Shown piece after piece: positions 27,752-38,695 of a stretch of 64,000 bases of DNA. Origin of the DNA: Dyella kyungheensis (GTDB lineage Bacteria > Pseudomonadota > Gammaproteobacteria > Xanthomonadales > Rhodanobacteraceae); the NCBI RefSeq assembly GCF_016905005.1, contig NZ_JADIKC010000007.1:1-64000 (forward strand). The letters are read 5' to 3'. The translations under genes and the position numbers were made by a program. Positions within the stretch are counted from its first letter, which is position 1; every line of letters begins with the position of its first letter. The notes below the pieces were generated by a model that saw only the letters and a list, made by a program, of their open reading frames with translations, was not told the DNA's origin and searched no databases.

Positions 27752-28437
27752 CGCGACGCCTGGCCGTCCTGCTACTCACCGCCCTCGTGCTGCCCGCCCA
27801 TGCCGCGGAGCCGTCACAGGCGGCGCGTGCCGCGGCCGAGCAGTGGCTGCGCGGCCAGTACGAAACGTCCGGCAGCCGCGTGGTCGCGCAGGCGGCGGAA
27901 CTGGATACACGTTCGCTGCAACTCACGCCCTGCCCCGCCGCGCTCAGCGCCGGGCTGCAGGCGGGCGCCCGGCTGATGCCGCGCATGAATGTGGTGGTGC
28001 GTTGCCCCGGTGCGGACGGCTGGAGCCTGCACGTGCCGGTACAGCTGCAGGTGTTCCGCCAGGTGCTCGTGCTGGTGCACCCGTTGCAGCGCGGCGACGG
28101 CGTGCGCGCCGACGACGTGCACAGCGAGGAGCGCGACATCACGCGCCTGGGCTACGGCTACGTCAGCGACATGGCCGACCTGGAAGGGCGTACCCTGTCG
28201 CGCGCGCTGGGTGCCGGCTCGGTGGTCACGCCGGCCGCCCTGGGCGGGCGCAGCGCGGTGAAGGCGGGCGACCAGGTCCAACTGGTGTCCCGCTTGAACG
28301 GTATCGAAGTACGCGCCAGCGGCGTCGCGCTGGGTGGCGGAGACAGCGGTTCGCGCCTGAAGGTGCGCAACGGCAGCTCCGGCAAGGTGATCGACGCCAT
28401 GGTGATGGCTCCAGGGGAAGTTCTTGCGCTTCCATGA
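27748..28437 (+). CDS. flgA: Flagellar P-ring assembly chaperone FlgA
   Basis: A periplasmic chaperone for FlgI, 229 residues. It has a signal peptide ([19 protein letters not shown]) and the SAF-like C-terminal domain. The family motifs include [34 protein letters not shown] and [20 protein letters not shown]. The ATG overlaps the chemoreceptor stop (ATGA). It lies apart from the flgB-L operon that makes its client. Confidence 0.93.
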   Translation: MTRRLAVLLLTALVLPAHAAEPSQAARAAAEQWLRGQYETSGSRVVAQAAELDTRSLQLTPCPAALSAGLQAGARLMPRMNVVVRCPGADGWSLHVPVQLQVFRQVLVLVHPLQRGDGVRADDVHSEERDITRLGYGYVSDMADLEGRTLSRALGAGSVVTPAALGGRSAVKAGDQVQLVSRLNGIEVRASGVALGGGDSGSRLKVRNGSSGKVIDAMVMAPGEVLALP

Positions 28438-28454
28438 ACCTGTCGCCTGAGCAC

Positions 28455-28481
28455 TAAAGTTTGCGGCCCCCCGGCCGATCC
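28455..28481 (+). promoter_or_regulatory. Sigma-28 promoter of flgM
   Basis: TAAAGTTT-N11-GCCGATCC matches the extended FliA consensus TAAAGTTT-N11-GCCGATAA at 14 of 16 positions. It lies 39 bases upstream of flgM and gives the anti-sigma gene a FliA feedback promoter independent of flgA. Confidence 0.85.
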
Positions 28482-28519
28482 TGTAAGCAACAGGGCCAGA
28501 AATCCACGAGAACGGACCC

Positions 28520-28843
28520 ATGAATACCACGATCTCCAACAACGGCTTGCCCAAACTTCCCCAGCCCGCCACGGGCCAGGGCAGCGGCTCAACGCAGGGC
28601 ACCTCCAGCACGACGTCCAGCGACGCCGTCGGCAGCAGCACGGGTAGTACCGACCGCGTGCAGATCACCGACTCCGCGCGCGCCCTGCAGGAAGCAGCCC
28701 GCACGCACAGCGGAGCCACCATGGACACGAAGAAAGTCGAGCAGATCCGCCAGCAGTTGGCGAACGGCACCTACAAGGTCGACGCCGGCAAGATTGCCGA
28801 TCGCATGATGTCCCTCGAAAACCAGCTCAACGGCAAGTCATGA
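28520..28843 (+). CDS. flgM: Anti-sigma-28 factor FlgM
   Basis: Inhibits FliA until the hook is complete, then is exported. The 107 residues have a disordered Ser/Thr/Gly-rich N-terminal half, consistent with an export substrate. The sigma-binding C-terminus carries KKVEQIRQQLANGTYKVDAG and KIADRMMSLENQL. It overlaps flgN by four bases. Confidence 0.93.
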   Translation: MNTTISNNGLPKLPQPATGQGSGSTQGTSSTTSSDAVGSSTGSTDRVQITDSARALQEAARTHSGATMDTKKVEQIRQQLANGTYKVDAGKIADRMMSLENQLNGKS

Positions 28844-29286
28844 GCCCGTCACTGCAAGCCGAACTGGACCATGCGCTCACGGCGGCGGTCGACGAGATGC
28901 GGCTGGCAGTGGGTCAATTGATGGACGCGCTCACCACCGAGCGCACCGCCCTGGAAACGGCGGACGTCGACACGCTCAACCGGGCCGGCGCCAGCAAGCA
29001 CGAACTGATGCTGCGGCTGGAACAGCTCGACAGCGAGCGCGTGCAGCTCAGCCAGAACGCCGCCGAAGCCAGCCGCGTGCTGGCACCGAAGTGGCAAGAG
29101 ATCCTGCAGTCGCTGCGCGCCTGCCAGCAGCTCAACCAGCGCAACGGCTACCTCGTCGGTATCCGCCTGCAGCAGGTGCGCAAGGCATTGGCCGTGTTGA
29201 CCGGCAATGAAACAGAGGCGAGCGTGTACGGCCGCGCGGGTGATCTGCGCACGAGCCTGCGCTCGCAAACGTTGGCCGAGGCCTGA
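28840..29286 (+). CDS. flgN: Flagellar export chaperone FlgN
   Basis: The chaperone for FlgK and FlgL. The 148-residue helical protein has the FlgN pattern LDHALTAAVDEMRLAVGQLM and a C-terminal QQLNQRNGYLVGIRLQQVRK (LNxxNGxLI type) followed by VYGRAGDL. It is translationally coupled to flgM. Confidence 0.9.
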   Translation: MSPSLQAELDHALTAAVDEMRLAVGQLMDALTTERTALETADVDTLNRAGASKHELMLRLEQLDSERVQLSQNAAEASRVLAPKWQEILQSLRACQQLNQRNGYLVGIRLQQVRKALAVLTGNETEASVYGRAGDLRTSLRSQTLAEA

Positions 29287-29381
29287 GCCGTTATGACGCA
29301 CGTGTTGCTCGCCCACACGTGTGCTTGTTTGCAGGCGGCAATCGCCGCTCCTCTCCACCATCGTCACCACATCGACCGATC

Positions 29382-30641
29382 ATGAGCGAAGCTGCGGCCA
29401 TCCCCTCCGCCCAAGACGCCTCCGTCGCCGCCAACGAACAGGCGCTGCCGGTCATCCGTCTGCCCATGCTGGACAGCAAGCGCGAATTGTTCGCGTACGA
29501 GATCGTGTTCCAGGACGATGCGGAAGACGAAGCCACGCTGATGCGTCGCGCCCTCGCCACCATCACCGACGGCGCACTCGCCCGCCTGGTGCGCGGCAAC
29601 CGCACCTTCCTCCGGCTCAGCCACGAACTGCTGATGGAAGAGACCGATGTGCTGCAGCACCAGCCACGCTTCGGCGTGCTGCTGCGCCCGGAAGCCGCTG
29701 CCGACGCAGCACTGGTCGAACGCCTGGCGCGCATGGCGCAGCGCGGTTGTCCGCTGATGCTCGATGCCGGCGACACCACCCTCGAATTCAATCCGGCCGT
29801 CGAACCGCTGCTGAAGATCGTGCAGTTCGTGCGCCTGGATGCCAGCAAGCTCGATCCGGCCACGCTGCGCTCGCGCAGCGAATACCTGCATGCACGCGGC
29901 ACCCATGTGGTCGCCGGCCACGTGGACGATCACGACACCTATCACCGTTGCGAATCGCTGCCGCTGCAGGCGATCCAGGGCCAGTTCCTGCTCAAGCCCG
30001 AACCGGTCGCCGTACCGGTGCTCGCCGCCAGCCGCCTGAGCCTGCTGCGACTGATGAAGGCTCTGCAGGAAGGCAACCCGGGTCCGGTGGAACTGGGCCA
30101 GATCGTGCGCGACGACGCCATCCTCAGCTACAAATTGCTGGGCTGCGTGAACTCCGCCTATTTCGCCTTGCCGCGCCAGCTCAAATCGGTGCAGCAGGCC
30201 GCCATCTTCTTCGGTGCCGCGCGCCTGCGTAACTGGATCTACACCATGGCCCTCAGCGGCACCGGCGACCGTCCGCCGGAACTGCTGCGCGCCGCGCTGA
30301 TCCGCGCACACATGTGCGAGAAACTCGCCCAGCACATGCCGGCCGAACAACGCGAAATGGCCTTCACCGCCGGCCTCTTCTCATTGCTCGACGCGATGAT
30401 GGAAGCACCGATGGATTTCGTGCTGTGGCATCTGCCGCTGGCTCGCGAGATCAGCACCGCGCTGCTGGAGAACAAGGGACCGTTCGCCATCCTGCTGGAG
30501 CAGATCCGCGCATGGGAAGCAGGCAACCTGCGTGGCGGCGAAGTGCAGCCGCAACTGATCCGGCGCATGGCGGCGATTTACCTTGAGGCAACGCAGTGGG
30601 CGGACCACGTCTATGCGTTTGCGGACCAGCGGCCGAATTGA
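29382..30641 (+). CDS. EAL/HDOD-domain signalling protein, degenerate EAL (YuxH-like)
   Basis: A 419-residue cytoplasmic protein. The N-terminal half (about 20-215) is EAL-like but lacks the catalytic EAL/ExxR residues; the usual EAL position reads AYEIVFQD. The second half is an HDOD domain (SLLRLMKALQEGNPGPVELG, YKLLGCVNSAYFALPRQLKS, IFFGAARLRNWIYTMAL). YuxH-type proteins of this layout are known beside flagellar regulators, but their activity is poorly defined. The ATG at 29382 gives MSEAAAIPS; no strong ribosome site is visible. It is co-oriented with flgN after 95 bases, where I see only a weak hairpin near 29299-29321. Confidence 0.85.
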   Translation: MSEAAAIPSAQDASVAANEQALPVIRLPMLDSKRELFAYEIVFQDDAEDEATLMRRALATITDGALARLVRGNRTFLRLSHELLMEETDVLQHQPRFGVLLRPEAAADAALVERLARMAQRGCPLMLDAGDTTLEFNPAVEPLLKIVQFVRLDASKLDPATLRSRSEYLHARGTHVVAGHVDDHDTYHRCESLPLQAIQGQFLLKPEPVAVPVLAASRLSLLRLMKALQEGNPGPVELGQIVRDDAILSYKLLGCVNSAYFALPRQLKSVQQAAIFFGAARLRNWIYTMALSGTGDRPPELLRAALIRAHMCEKLAQHMPAEQREMAFTAGLFSLLDAMMEAPMDFVLWHLPLAREISTALLENKGPFAILLEQIRAWEAGNLRGGEVQPQLIRRMAAIYLEATQWADHVYAFADQRPN

Positions 30642-30809
30642 TGCCGCAGGTTTTGGTTGTCGTTCCCTAAGTCCGCCGAACAACCGTAGTACGTTCCTGC
30701 TCGTCATCCCGGCACGGACCGAAATCCAGACACCGAACCGTCGCTCTCTCCTGCGCGGAGAGACCAGGGCATTACTGCCTTGGGTGCTCGCGGGACCATA
30801 AGTGTTTCC

Positions 30810-30891
30810 TGTGGGAGCGCACCCTGTGCGCGACAGCCACGCAGGAATGTAACGCTCCGTAGGTTTGTCGCGCACAGGGTGCGCTCCCACA
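30810..30891. repeat. REP-type large palindrome, copy 2
   Basis: Arms run from TGTGGGAG to CTCCCACA, with inner arms GCGCACCCTGTGCGCGAC and GTCGCGCACAGGGTGCGC, a perfect complement. It carries the ACCCT/AGGGT arm variant shared with the 59268 copy. It lies just upstream of the heptamer array, as copy 1 lies upstream of the short heptamer stretch. Confidence 0.88.
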
Positions 30892-30901
30892 GTAGCTCCG
30901 C

Positions 30902-31060
30902 AGCTCCTGGCTCCAGCTCTTAGCTCCAGCTCTTAGCTCTTAGCTCTTAGCTCTTAGCTCTTGGCTCTTAGCTCTTGGCTCTTGGCTCTTGGCTCTTAGC
31001 TCTTGGCTCTTGGCTCTTGGCTCTTAGCTCTTGGCTCTTGGCTCTTGGCTCTTGGCTCTT
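30902..31060 (+). repeat. Heptanucleotide tandem array (RGCTCTT)
   Basis: From 30928 to 31060 there are 19 uninterrupted units of AGCTCTT or GGCTCTT. About four degenerate units of six to seven bases precede them from 30902. The first base of each unit reads A five times, then G, A, GGG, A, GGG, A, GGGG, suggesting a higher-order period of four units (28 bases). It lies in no gene. A shorter degenerate version sits at about 24914-24947 in the same position between a REP and a composite repeat. Confidence 0.95.
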
Positions 31061-31476
31061 GGGGTCCCCGTATGACGCGGCGGGCGGGTGGAGGAAAGCC
31101 CGAAGGGTGGCCGCATGGATGCGGCCAGTTTTTCGACAGGACAGGGATGTCCTGTCGAAAAACCCCGTAACCCGCCCGCGCACCTGGAGGGCGAAGCCCG
31201 GAAGGCGCGTCATCCGGGGGGCCCTTCTCTTTGGTTACTTTCTCTTGGGCAAGCAAGAGAAAGTAACCCGGCCTCCGGCAGGAGGACGGAAGCCCGCGGC
31301 AGGCGAGCCAGGTCGCGATCACGTGACAACTAAACACCGAGGCTCTGGATGACCAGCCGTTCGGCTGTTGAGAAGCGCCTCCGCGGGATGACGAGCTAAA
31401 GAAGACAGAGGCGATTCCACACAACAAGGCAAGGTTGGCCCCTCACCCCAACCCTCTCCCAGGAGGCGAGAGGGAG
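31061..31476. repeat. Composite intergenic repeat, copy C (complete)
   Basis: Begins GGGGTCCCCGTATGACGCGG directly at the end of the heptamer array and matches copy B module for module. It differs in a segment after CTCTGGATGACCAGC, where copies A and B have a simple CCCGG palindrome. Its right part (GACGAGCTAAAGAAGACAGA and onwards) is closer to copy A than to copy B. It ends about five bases before the stop codon of the TMEM43-like gene. Confidence 0.85.
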
Positions 31477-31480
31477 AAAA

Positions 31481-32500
31481 TCAGGCAGCGGTCGCCCGCA
31501 ACCTCCACACCGCCAACCCCATCCCCAGCAGCGCCATCCCAAACCACGCACCACCCACCGCCATATCCGTCCCCAGCCACATCACACACGCCACGGCGGA
31601 AATCAGCAGCGCTCCGCTGCCAACGGCAAGCAACGCATCGTGATGCGTACGAGGGCGCTCGGGAAGCAACAGCAACGCACCAAGCATCGCCAGCAACAAC
31701 GCCCCGATACGGCGCGCCCACACAAACGAAGGCGGCGCAGGCACATCGGGCACCACGTCGACCAGCGAACGCTCGCCGATCTGCACGTCGAATCCCTTGC
31801 CATCGGCAGCATTGGCAGACGGCACCAGCTGATCGCCACTGACCTGGGCAAACACCGTGACCACCTGCGCCGGAACCGCCTCCCAACTCACGCGCAAATC
31901 GCCGAGCTGCGGATGATCGGGATGCTCGCTGGTGGTGAAGTAGTTGCCGTTCGGGGCGAAGCTCGCCGCCAGATTCGAAGGCAAGCTCTTGATGTTGGGC
32001 TCAATCAGCTCGCCGCCCAGCAGCGCATGCAGCAACGGCGCGGACAGCACGTAGTTGCCCACGCGGGCCTGCCCGGAATCGAACTGCTTGCCTTCCAGCG
32101 GAAAGCGCTCGGGATTCGCGTGCCCCCTGCTCTGCGCGAAACGCCGCGAGTCGACCGGGCGATCGACCCAATCCTGCTCGTAGTGCACATCGCCACCCAG
32201 ACGGATTTCCCGCCACTGGAACATCTCGACGTGACGAATCAACACGGGCGCATGGGCCCGCTGGCCGAACTCGGGATCGAACGGTTCCTCGATCACGCGC
32301 ACGGGACCGGTGACGCGCACCAGATTGCCGTGATGGCCGTTCGGCGCGGCACCATCGCCGATATCGAGGATCGGACCGCCGTGGCGGTCGGAGGCATGGC
32401 GGTTGTCGAGCAACCCCTGCTCGGTCATCGCGACCAGCCCTGCGCCAGCCAACAACAACAGCACGCCCAACACCCGTCGCAACCAAGGCTGCATATCCAT
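31481..32500 (-). CDS. TMEM43-family membrane protein
   Basis: A 339-residue protein related to eukaryotic TMEM43 (LUMA). An N-terminal membrane segment (LRRVLGVLLLLAGAGLVAMT) is followed by a long soluble domain (about 40-255) with the family pattern HVEMFQWREI and DWVDRPVDSRRF. Three to four membrane segments follow at the C-terminus (from ARRIGALLLAMLGALLLLPE). Bacterial function is unknown. The ATG at 32500 was taken; an ATG two codons later is also well placed behind GGGGAGAGG. Confidence 0.78.
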   Translation of the reverse strand: MDMQPWLRRVLGVLLLLAGAGLVAMTEQGLLDNRHASDRHGGPILDIGDGAAPNGHHGNLVRVTGPVRVIEEPFDPEFGQRAHAPVLIRHVEMFQWREIRLGGDVHYEQDWVDRPVDSRRFAQSRGHANPERFPLEGKQFDSGQARVGNYVLSAPLLHALLGGELIEPNIKSLPSNLAASFAPNGNYFTTSEHPDHPQLGDLRVSWEAVPAQVVTVFAQVSGDQLVPSANAADGKGFDVQIGERSLVDVVPDVPAPPSFVWARRIGALLLAMLGALLLLPERPRTHHDALLAVGSGALLISAVACVMWLGTDMAVGGAWFGMALLGMGLAVWRLRATAA

Positions 32501-32523
32501 CCCTCTCCCCTGTGGGCGGCCAG

Positions 32524-33375
32524 TCAGGCCACCTGTCCCCGCATCTCTGGTTGTTCCTGGGTGGTACCGTAACGCCCCCGCTCGTCGCGCACCACCTGCG
32601 CCACGGCGCAATCGTGATCATGCGTGAAGAACAACCGCACGCCGCGCGCCAGCTTGTCGTCCAGGAAGGCCTGCTTTTCTTCGATCAGCTTTTCAGGATA
32701 GCGGTCGTAACCCATGGTAATGGGCAGGTGCACCCAGAAGCGTCCCGGGATGAGGTCGGCGCAAAATACTACGCCAGCCACTTCCGCCAGCATTAATCCG
32801 GGCGTATGCCCGTCCGAGTAACTGAAGCGCACCGCTTCGCCCAGTGCTTGGGCATGTTCGCCTTCGACCAACTCCAGCCGCCCACTCGCCTCCAGCAGCG
32901 GCTGAAGTTCCGGCACGAACGACGCGCGATCGCGCGGATGCGGCTTCAGCGCACGATGCCAGTGATGGGCACCGACGATATAGGTGGCGTTCGGAAACAA
33001 CAGGCGCGGCGCCTGCACTTCTTCCCACGCTGCAAGCAAGCCGCCCGCGTGATCGAAGTGCAGATGCGACAGCACCACCGCATCGATGTCTTCGTGGGTG
33101 AGTCCCGCCTCGGCCAACGAATCGAGCAGCACGTGACGTTCTTCCACCACGCCGTAGCGCTCGCGCAGCGCCGGCTCGAAGAACGCACCGATGCCGGTTT
33201 CGAACAGCACGTTCTTGCCGTCGAGGTCCTTCACCAGCAGGCAACGGCAGGCGAGCGGGATGCGGTTTTCCGCATCCGGCTTGATCCAGCGGGACCACAA
33301 AGCCTTCGGCGCATTACCGAACATCGCGCCACCGTCGAGCCGCTGCGAGTTGCCGGTGAGCGACCACAGTTCCAT
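32524..33375 (-). CDS. MBL-fold metallo-hydrolase
   Basis: A 283-residue soluble enzyme of the metallo-beta-lactamase superfamily. The binuclear-metal motif HLHFDHAGG lies at about 104-112, with further ligands in GHTPGLML and in the C-terminal TH(D/H) region ([10 protein letters not shown]). The layout resembles the lactonase/AttM-like group, but substrate cannot be predicted. The start at 33375 directly follows ggt with a two-base gap, so it is probably co-transcribed with ggt. Confidence 0.85.
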   Translation of the reverse strand: MELWSLTGNSQRLDGGAMFGNAPKALWSRWIKPDAENRIPLACRCLLVKDLDGKNVLFETGIGAFFEPALRERYGVVEERHVLLDSLAEAGLTHEDIDAVVLSHLHFDHAGGLLAAWEEVQAPRLLFPNATYIVGAHHWHRALKPHPRDRASFVPELQPLLEASGRLELVEGEHAQALGEAVRFSYSDGHTPGLMLAEVAGVVFCADLIPGRFWVHLPITMGYDRYPEKLIEEKQAFLDDKLARGVRLFFTHDHDCAVAQVVRDERGRYGTTQEQPEMRGQVA

Positions 33376-33377
33376 GG

Positions 33378-35410
<2,033 letters not shown>

Positions 35411-35480
35411 TTACACGTTGGGCACGATGGTGCGCCGCAAGATCCGAAGTGTTGAACCATCAAAGATGGATGCGCGCCGC

Positions 35481-35517
35481 AAAAACAAAAGCCCGCGGCA
35501 CTTTCGCGCCGCGGGCT
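35481..35517 (-). terminator. Intrinsic terminator of the lipoprotein gene
   Basis: On the minus strand a ten-base GC stem (AGCCCGCGGC with GCCGCGGGCT) is followed by TTTGTTTTT. It lies about 25 bases past the lipoprotein stop and upstream of the ferredoxin gene. Confidence 0.9.
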
Positions 35518-35542
35518 GAAAAACCGCTCCGGAAACCGGAAC

Positions 35543-36037
35543 TTACATGTTCACGTAACGGATGGTGGCGCCGGTCGGCTGCAGCGTTGCGGTCACCTTG
35601 TCCTTGTCGCCGGCATCGCCGATCACCAGCACGATCACGTCCTTGAACGCACCGGCCTTGGCGTCCTTGAAGGCATCGGCCACGAACTGCGAGGTCTTGG
35701 CCGAATCCGGGCCGGCGAACACCAGCATGTTGCCCGGCAGCACGCCGCGGGCGACGGTGTCCTGCACCTGCTCAAGCTGGCGCTGGCGCAGCGCGTTGGC
35801 GTCGTCGCTGTCGCCGGCCGGCACCAGGTACGGGTACGGGCGCTCGGCCGTCATGCCCTGCATGTTCTTCTGGACGATCTGGCCGAGGTAGGCATTCCAC
35901 GCCTTCGAATCGTTCGGATCGCTCGGCTTGGTAACGGCGGCGACCTGTTCGGTCGGCTGCTGGGCGGACTCGTCCTGCTGGCTGCAGGCGGCGAGGCCGG
36001 TGATCGCGATGGCGGCGAGGAGAGCGTACTTGTACAT
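35543..36037 (-). CDS. Hypothetical lipoprotein
   Basis: A 164-residue exported protein. The lipobox LAAC puts the acylated Cys at residue 18. The mature part begins with a Gln/Glu-rich linker, and about 45-164 form an alpha/beta domain (LPGNMLVFAGPDSAKTSQFV, DVIVLVIGDAGDKDKVTATL). I do not recognise a family or function. It is monocistronic, with a terminator downstream and a gap of about 240 bases to coaD. The ATG at 36037 was chosen for the signal peptide; a longer start at 36070 would bury it. Confidence 0.75.
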   Translation of the reverse strand: MYKYALLAAIAITGLAACSQQDESAQQPTEQVAAVTKPSDPNDSKAWNAYLGQIVQKNMQGMTAERPYPYLVPAGDSDDANALRQRQLEQVQDTVARGVLPGNMLVFAGPDSAKTSQFVADAFKDAKAGAFKDVIVLVIGDAGDKDKVTATLQPTGATIRYVNM

Positions 36038-36276
36038 GGTGGTCACCCTGGAATGGTGGAAGCTGGTCATGGGATCCGTTGGATGACCGACTTTCGGCCG
36101 TCACGCGACAGATGCCTTGTTGGACCGAGGGAATGCACCGGTTCCATGGCGGCCTTCGCCACAAAAACCTTGCCTAGCCCCGGCCCGCGGCGAGCGACTG
36201 TCCTGTCCGCAGGATGCGGGCGAGGATACACGACGGCGGCCCGGCCTGACACCGTCACAGCTGTTGCAGTGCGGGC

Positions 36277-36861
<585 letters not shown>

Positions 36862-36898
36862 CTAGCCCGTTTCTTAAGGGGAATGCCATACGCGAGGG

Positions 36899-37468
36899 TC
36901 AAGTGACGCGCCGATACAAGGCATAACGCACGTCGCCCGCGGTGCCTTCACGGTGCAGGGCCCAGTTCGCCGGCACCGTTGGCAGCGTTTGCCGGGGCGA
37001 TTCCACGTAGATCCATGCCGAGGGCGCCAACCAGCCACCCTCCTCCAGGCGCCGGACCAGCGGCGTCCACAGATCGAGCGCAAACGGGGGATCGAGGAAC
37101 ACCAGCCCGAACGGCTGGGCGGCGCCCTGCAGGTACAGCTGCGCATCGACGGCAGCCACCTGCCCGCCCTGCGCCTTGAGGCGCGCCAGGTTGTCGCGCA
37201 AGGCCTGGGCAGCCCTCGCATCCCGCTCGACGAACTGCACGCTGGACGCGCCGCGCGAGAGCGCCTCGATGCCCAGCGCGCCGGTGCCCGCGCACAGATC
37301 CAGGCAACGCGCGCCGGAAATCACCGGCGCCAGCCAGTTGAACAGCGTCTCGCGGACGCGCTCGGCGGTGGGCCGCAAACCCGGCAGATCGGGCACATCG
37401 AGACGTGAATTGCGCAGCTGTCCGCCGATGATGCGAATGTGCCCGGAAGCGCCCTTCATCGGCGGCAC
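36899..37468 (-). CDS. rsmD: 16S rRNA (guanine966-N2)-methyltransferase RsmD
   Basis: Methylates G966 of 16S rRNA using S-adenosylmethionine. The 189 residues have the N-terminal IRIIGGQLRNSRL, the SAM-binding loop CLDLCAGTGALGIEALSRGA and the catalytic motif FLDPPFA. The ATG at 37468 or the one at 37459 (MKGASGH) may start translation. It is divergent from ftsY, a common pairing. Confidence 0.95.
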   Translation of the reverse strand: MPPMKGASGHIRIIGGQLRNSRLDVPDLPGLRPTAERVRETLFNWLAPVISGARCLDLCAGTGALGIEALSRGASSVQFVERDARAAQALRDNLARLKAQGGQVAAVDAQLYLQGAAQPFGLVFLDPPFALDLWTPLVRRLEEGGWLAPSAWIYVESPRQTLPTVPANWALHREGTAGDVRYALYRRVT

Positions 37469-37533
37469 GGCTCAGCGGTGAGTTTGGAACGGGGTGGTAG
37501 CATGCCCGCCATTGTCTTTGAATCGCTGCCGCA

Positions 37534-38682
37534 ATGCTCAAGTTCTGGAAGAAGAAACCCGCCGACGCCGAACCGAGCCAGCCGACCGCGCCTGCGCCGG
37601 AGAGCGCCCCGTCGACCGGTTTCACGCACGACACGGATGCCGCTTCGCTCGATCACGCCAGCACCGCCCTCGACGAGGCCCTGGCCGAGAGCCCGCCTGC
37701 ACCCGACGCTCCGGTGGAAGACGAAGCCACCGAGCTGGCTGCGGTGGTCGAAGCCGCCGTTCCGGCCAAGCGCAGCTGGCGCGAGCGACTTTCCGGAAGC
37801 TCGTTCGCACGCGGCCTGACCTCGCTGTTCGTCCGTCACCCGAAGCTCGACGACGATCTGCTGGACGAGTTGGAGACCACGCTCATCACCGGCGACGTGG
37901 GCGTCGAGGCGAGCACGGCGCTGGTCGAAGACCTGCGCAAGCGCATGCACAAGCGCGAGTTCGCCGATGCCGGCGCCCTGCTGGCGGCGCTGCGCCAGTC
38001 GCTGATCGCCATGTTGCGTCCGGTCGAGAAACCGCTCGACGTCGGCGGCCTCAAGCCGCACGTGATCCTCACCGTGGGCATCAACGGCGTAGGCAAGACC
38101 ACCACCATCGGCAAACTCGCCCGGCGCTACCGCGACGAAGGCCGCCAGGTGATGCTGGCGGCCGGCGACACCTTCCGCGCCGCCGCCGTGGAGCAGCTCA
38201 AGACCTGGGGCGCGCGCAACAACGTGCCGGTGATCTCGCAAGGCCAGGACGCCGATGCGGCCAGCGTGATCTTCGATGCATTGCAGGCCGCGCGCTCGCG
38301 CAACGTCGACGTGCTGATTGCCGACACCGCCGGCCGCCTGCACACGCAAGGCGGATTGATGGACGAGCTGGGCAAGATCGCCCGCGTGCTCAAGAAGATC
38401 GACACCGACGCACCGCACGAAGTGTTGATGGTGATCGACGGCACCACCGGCCAGAACGCGGTGAGCCAGGTGCGCCAGTTCCGCCAGATCGTGGGCGTCA
38501 GCGGCCTGGTCGTGACCAAGCTCGACGGCACCGCCAAGGGCGGCGTGGTGTTTGCGCTGGCGCGCGAATTCGGCCTGCCGATTCGCTACGTGGGCCTGGG
38601 TGAAACCGCCACCGACCTGCGTGTATTCGACGCCGAGGCGTATGTCGACGGCCTGCTTCCCGCCAGCCTGAGCCAAGGCTGA
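37534..38682 (+). CDS. ftsY: Signal recognition particle receptor FtsY
   Basis: The receptor that docks SRP-ribosome complexes at the membrane. The 382 residues have an acidic Pro/Glu-rich N-terminal A domain (about 1-75), then the NG GTPase. Motifs are GVGKTTTIGKLA (G1), DTFRAAA (G2), DTAGR (G3) and TKLDGTAKGG (G4). The length is typical of gammaproteobacteria with a short A domain. Confidence 0.97.
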   Translation: MLKFWKKKPADAEPSQPTAPAPESAPSTGFTHDTDAASLDHASTALDEALAESPPAPDAPVEDEATELAAVVEAAVPAKRSWRERLSGSSFARGLTSLFVRHPKLDDDLLDELETTLITGDVGVEASTALVEDLRKRMHKREFADAGALLAALRQSLIAMLRPVEKPLDVGGLKPHVILTVGINGVGKTTTIGKLARRYRDEGRQVMLAAGDTFRAAAVEQLKTWGARNNVPVISQGQDADAASVIFDALQAARSRNVDVLIADTAGRLHTQGGLMDELGKIARVLKKIDTDAPHEVLMVIDGTTGQNAVSQVRQFRQIVGVSGLVVTKLDGTAKGGVVFALAREFGLPIRYVGLGETATDLRVFDAEAYVDGLLPASLSQG

Positions 38683-38695
38683 GGGGTGCCGACGG

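Larger units (their letters stand above)
30642..31480. other. Repeat-only intergenic region
   Basis: About 840 bases between the EAL/HDOD gene and the TMEM43-like gene. The first 165 bases are unremarkable except for a short GGTGCTCGCGGGA module also seen near 24800. A REP palindrome, a heptanucleotide tandem array and composite repeat copy C follow. I see no gene. Confidence 0.8.

Noticed and set aside
30902-31060. Possible CRISPR array
   Set aside because: Units are seven bases with no spacers and no cas genes nearby. It is a simple tandem repeat.
30968-31213. Apparent repetitive proteins in the heptamer array
   Set aside because: Any 7-base tandem repeat without a stop in a frame produces a periodic peptide. 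There is no ribosome site, and the array is flanked by other non-coding repeats.
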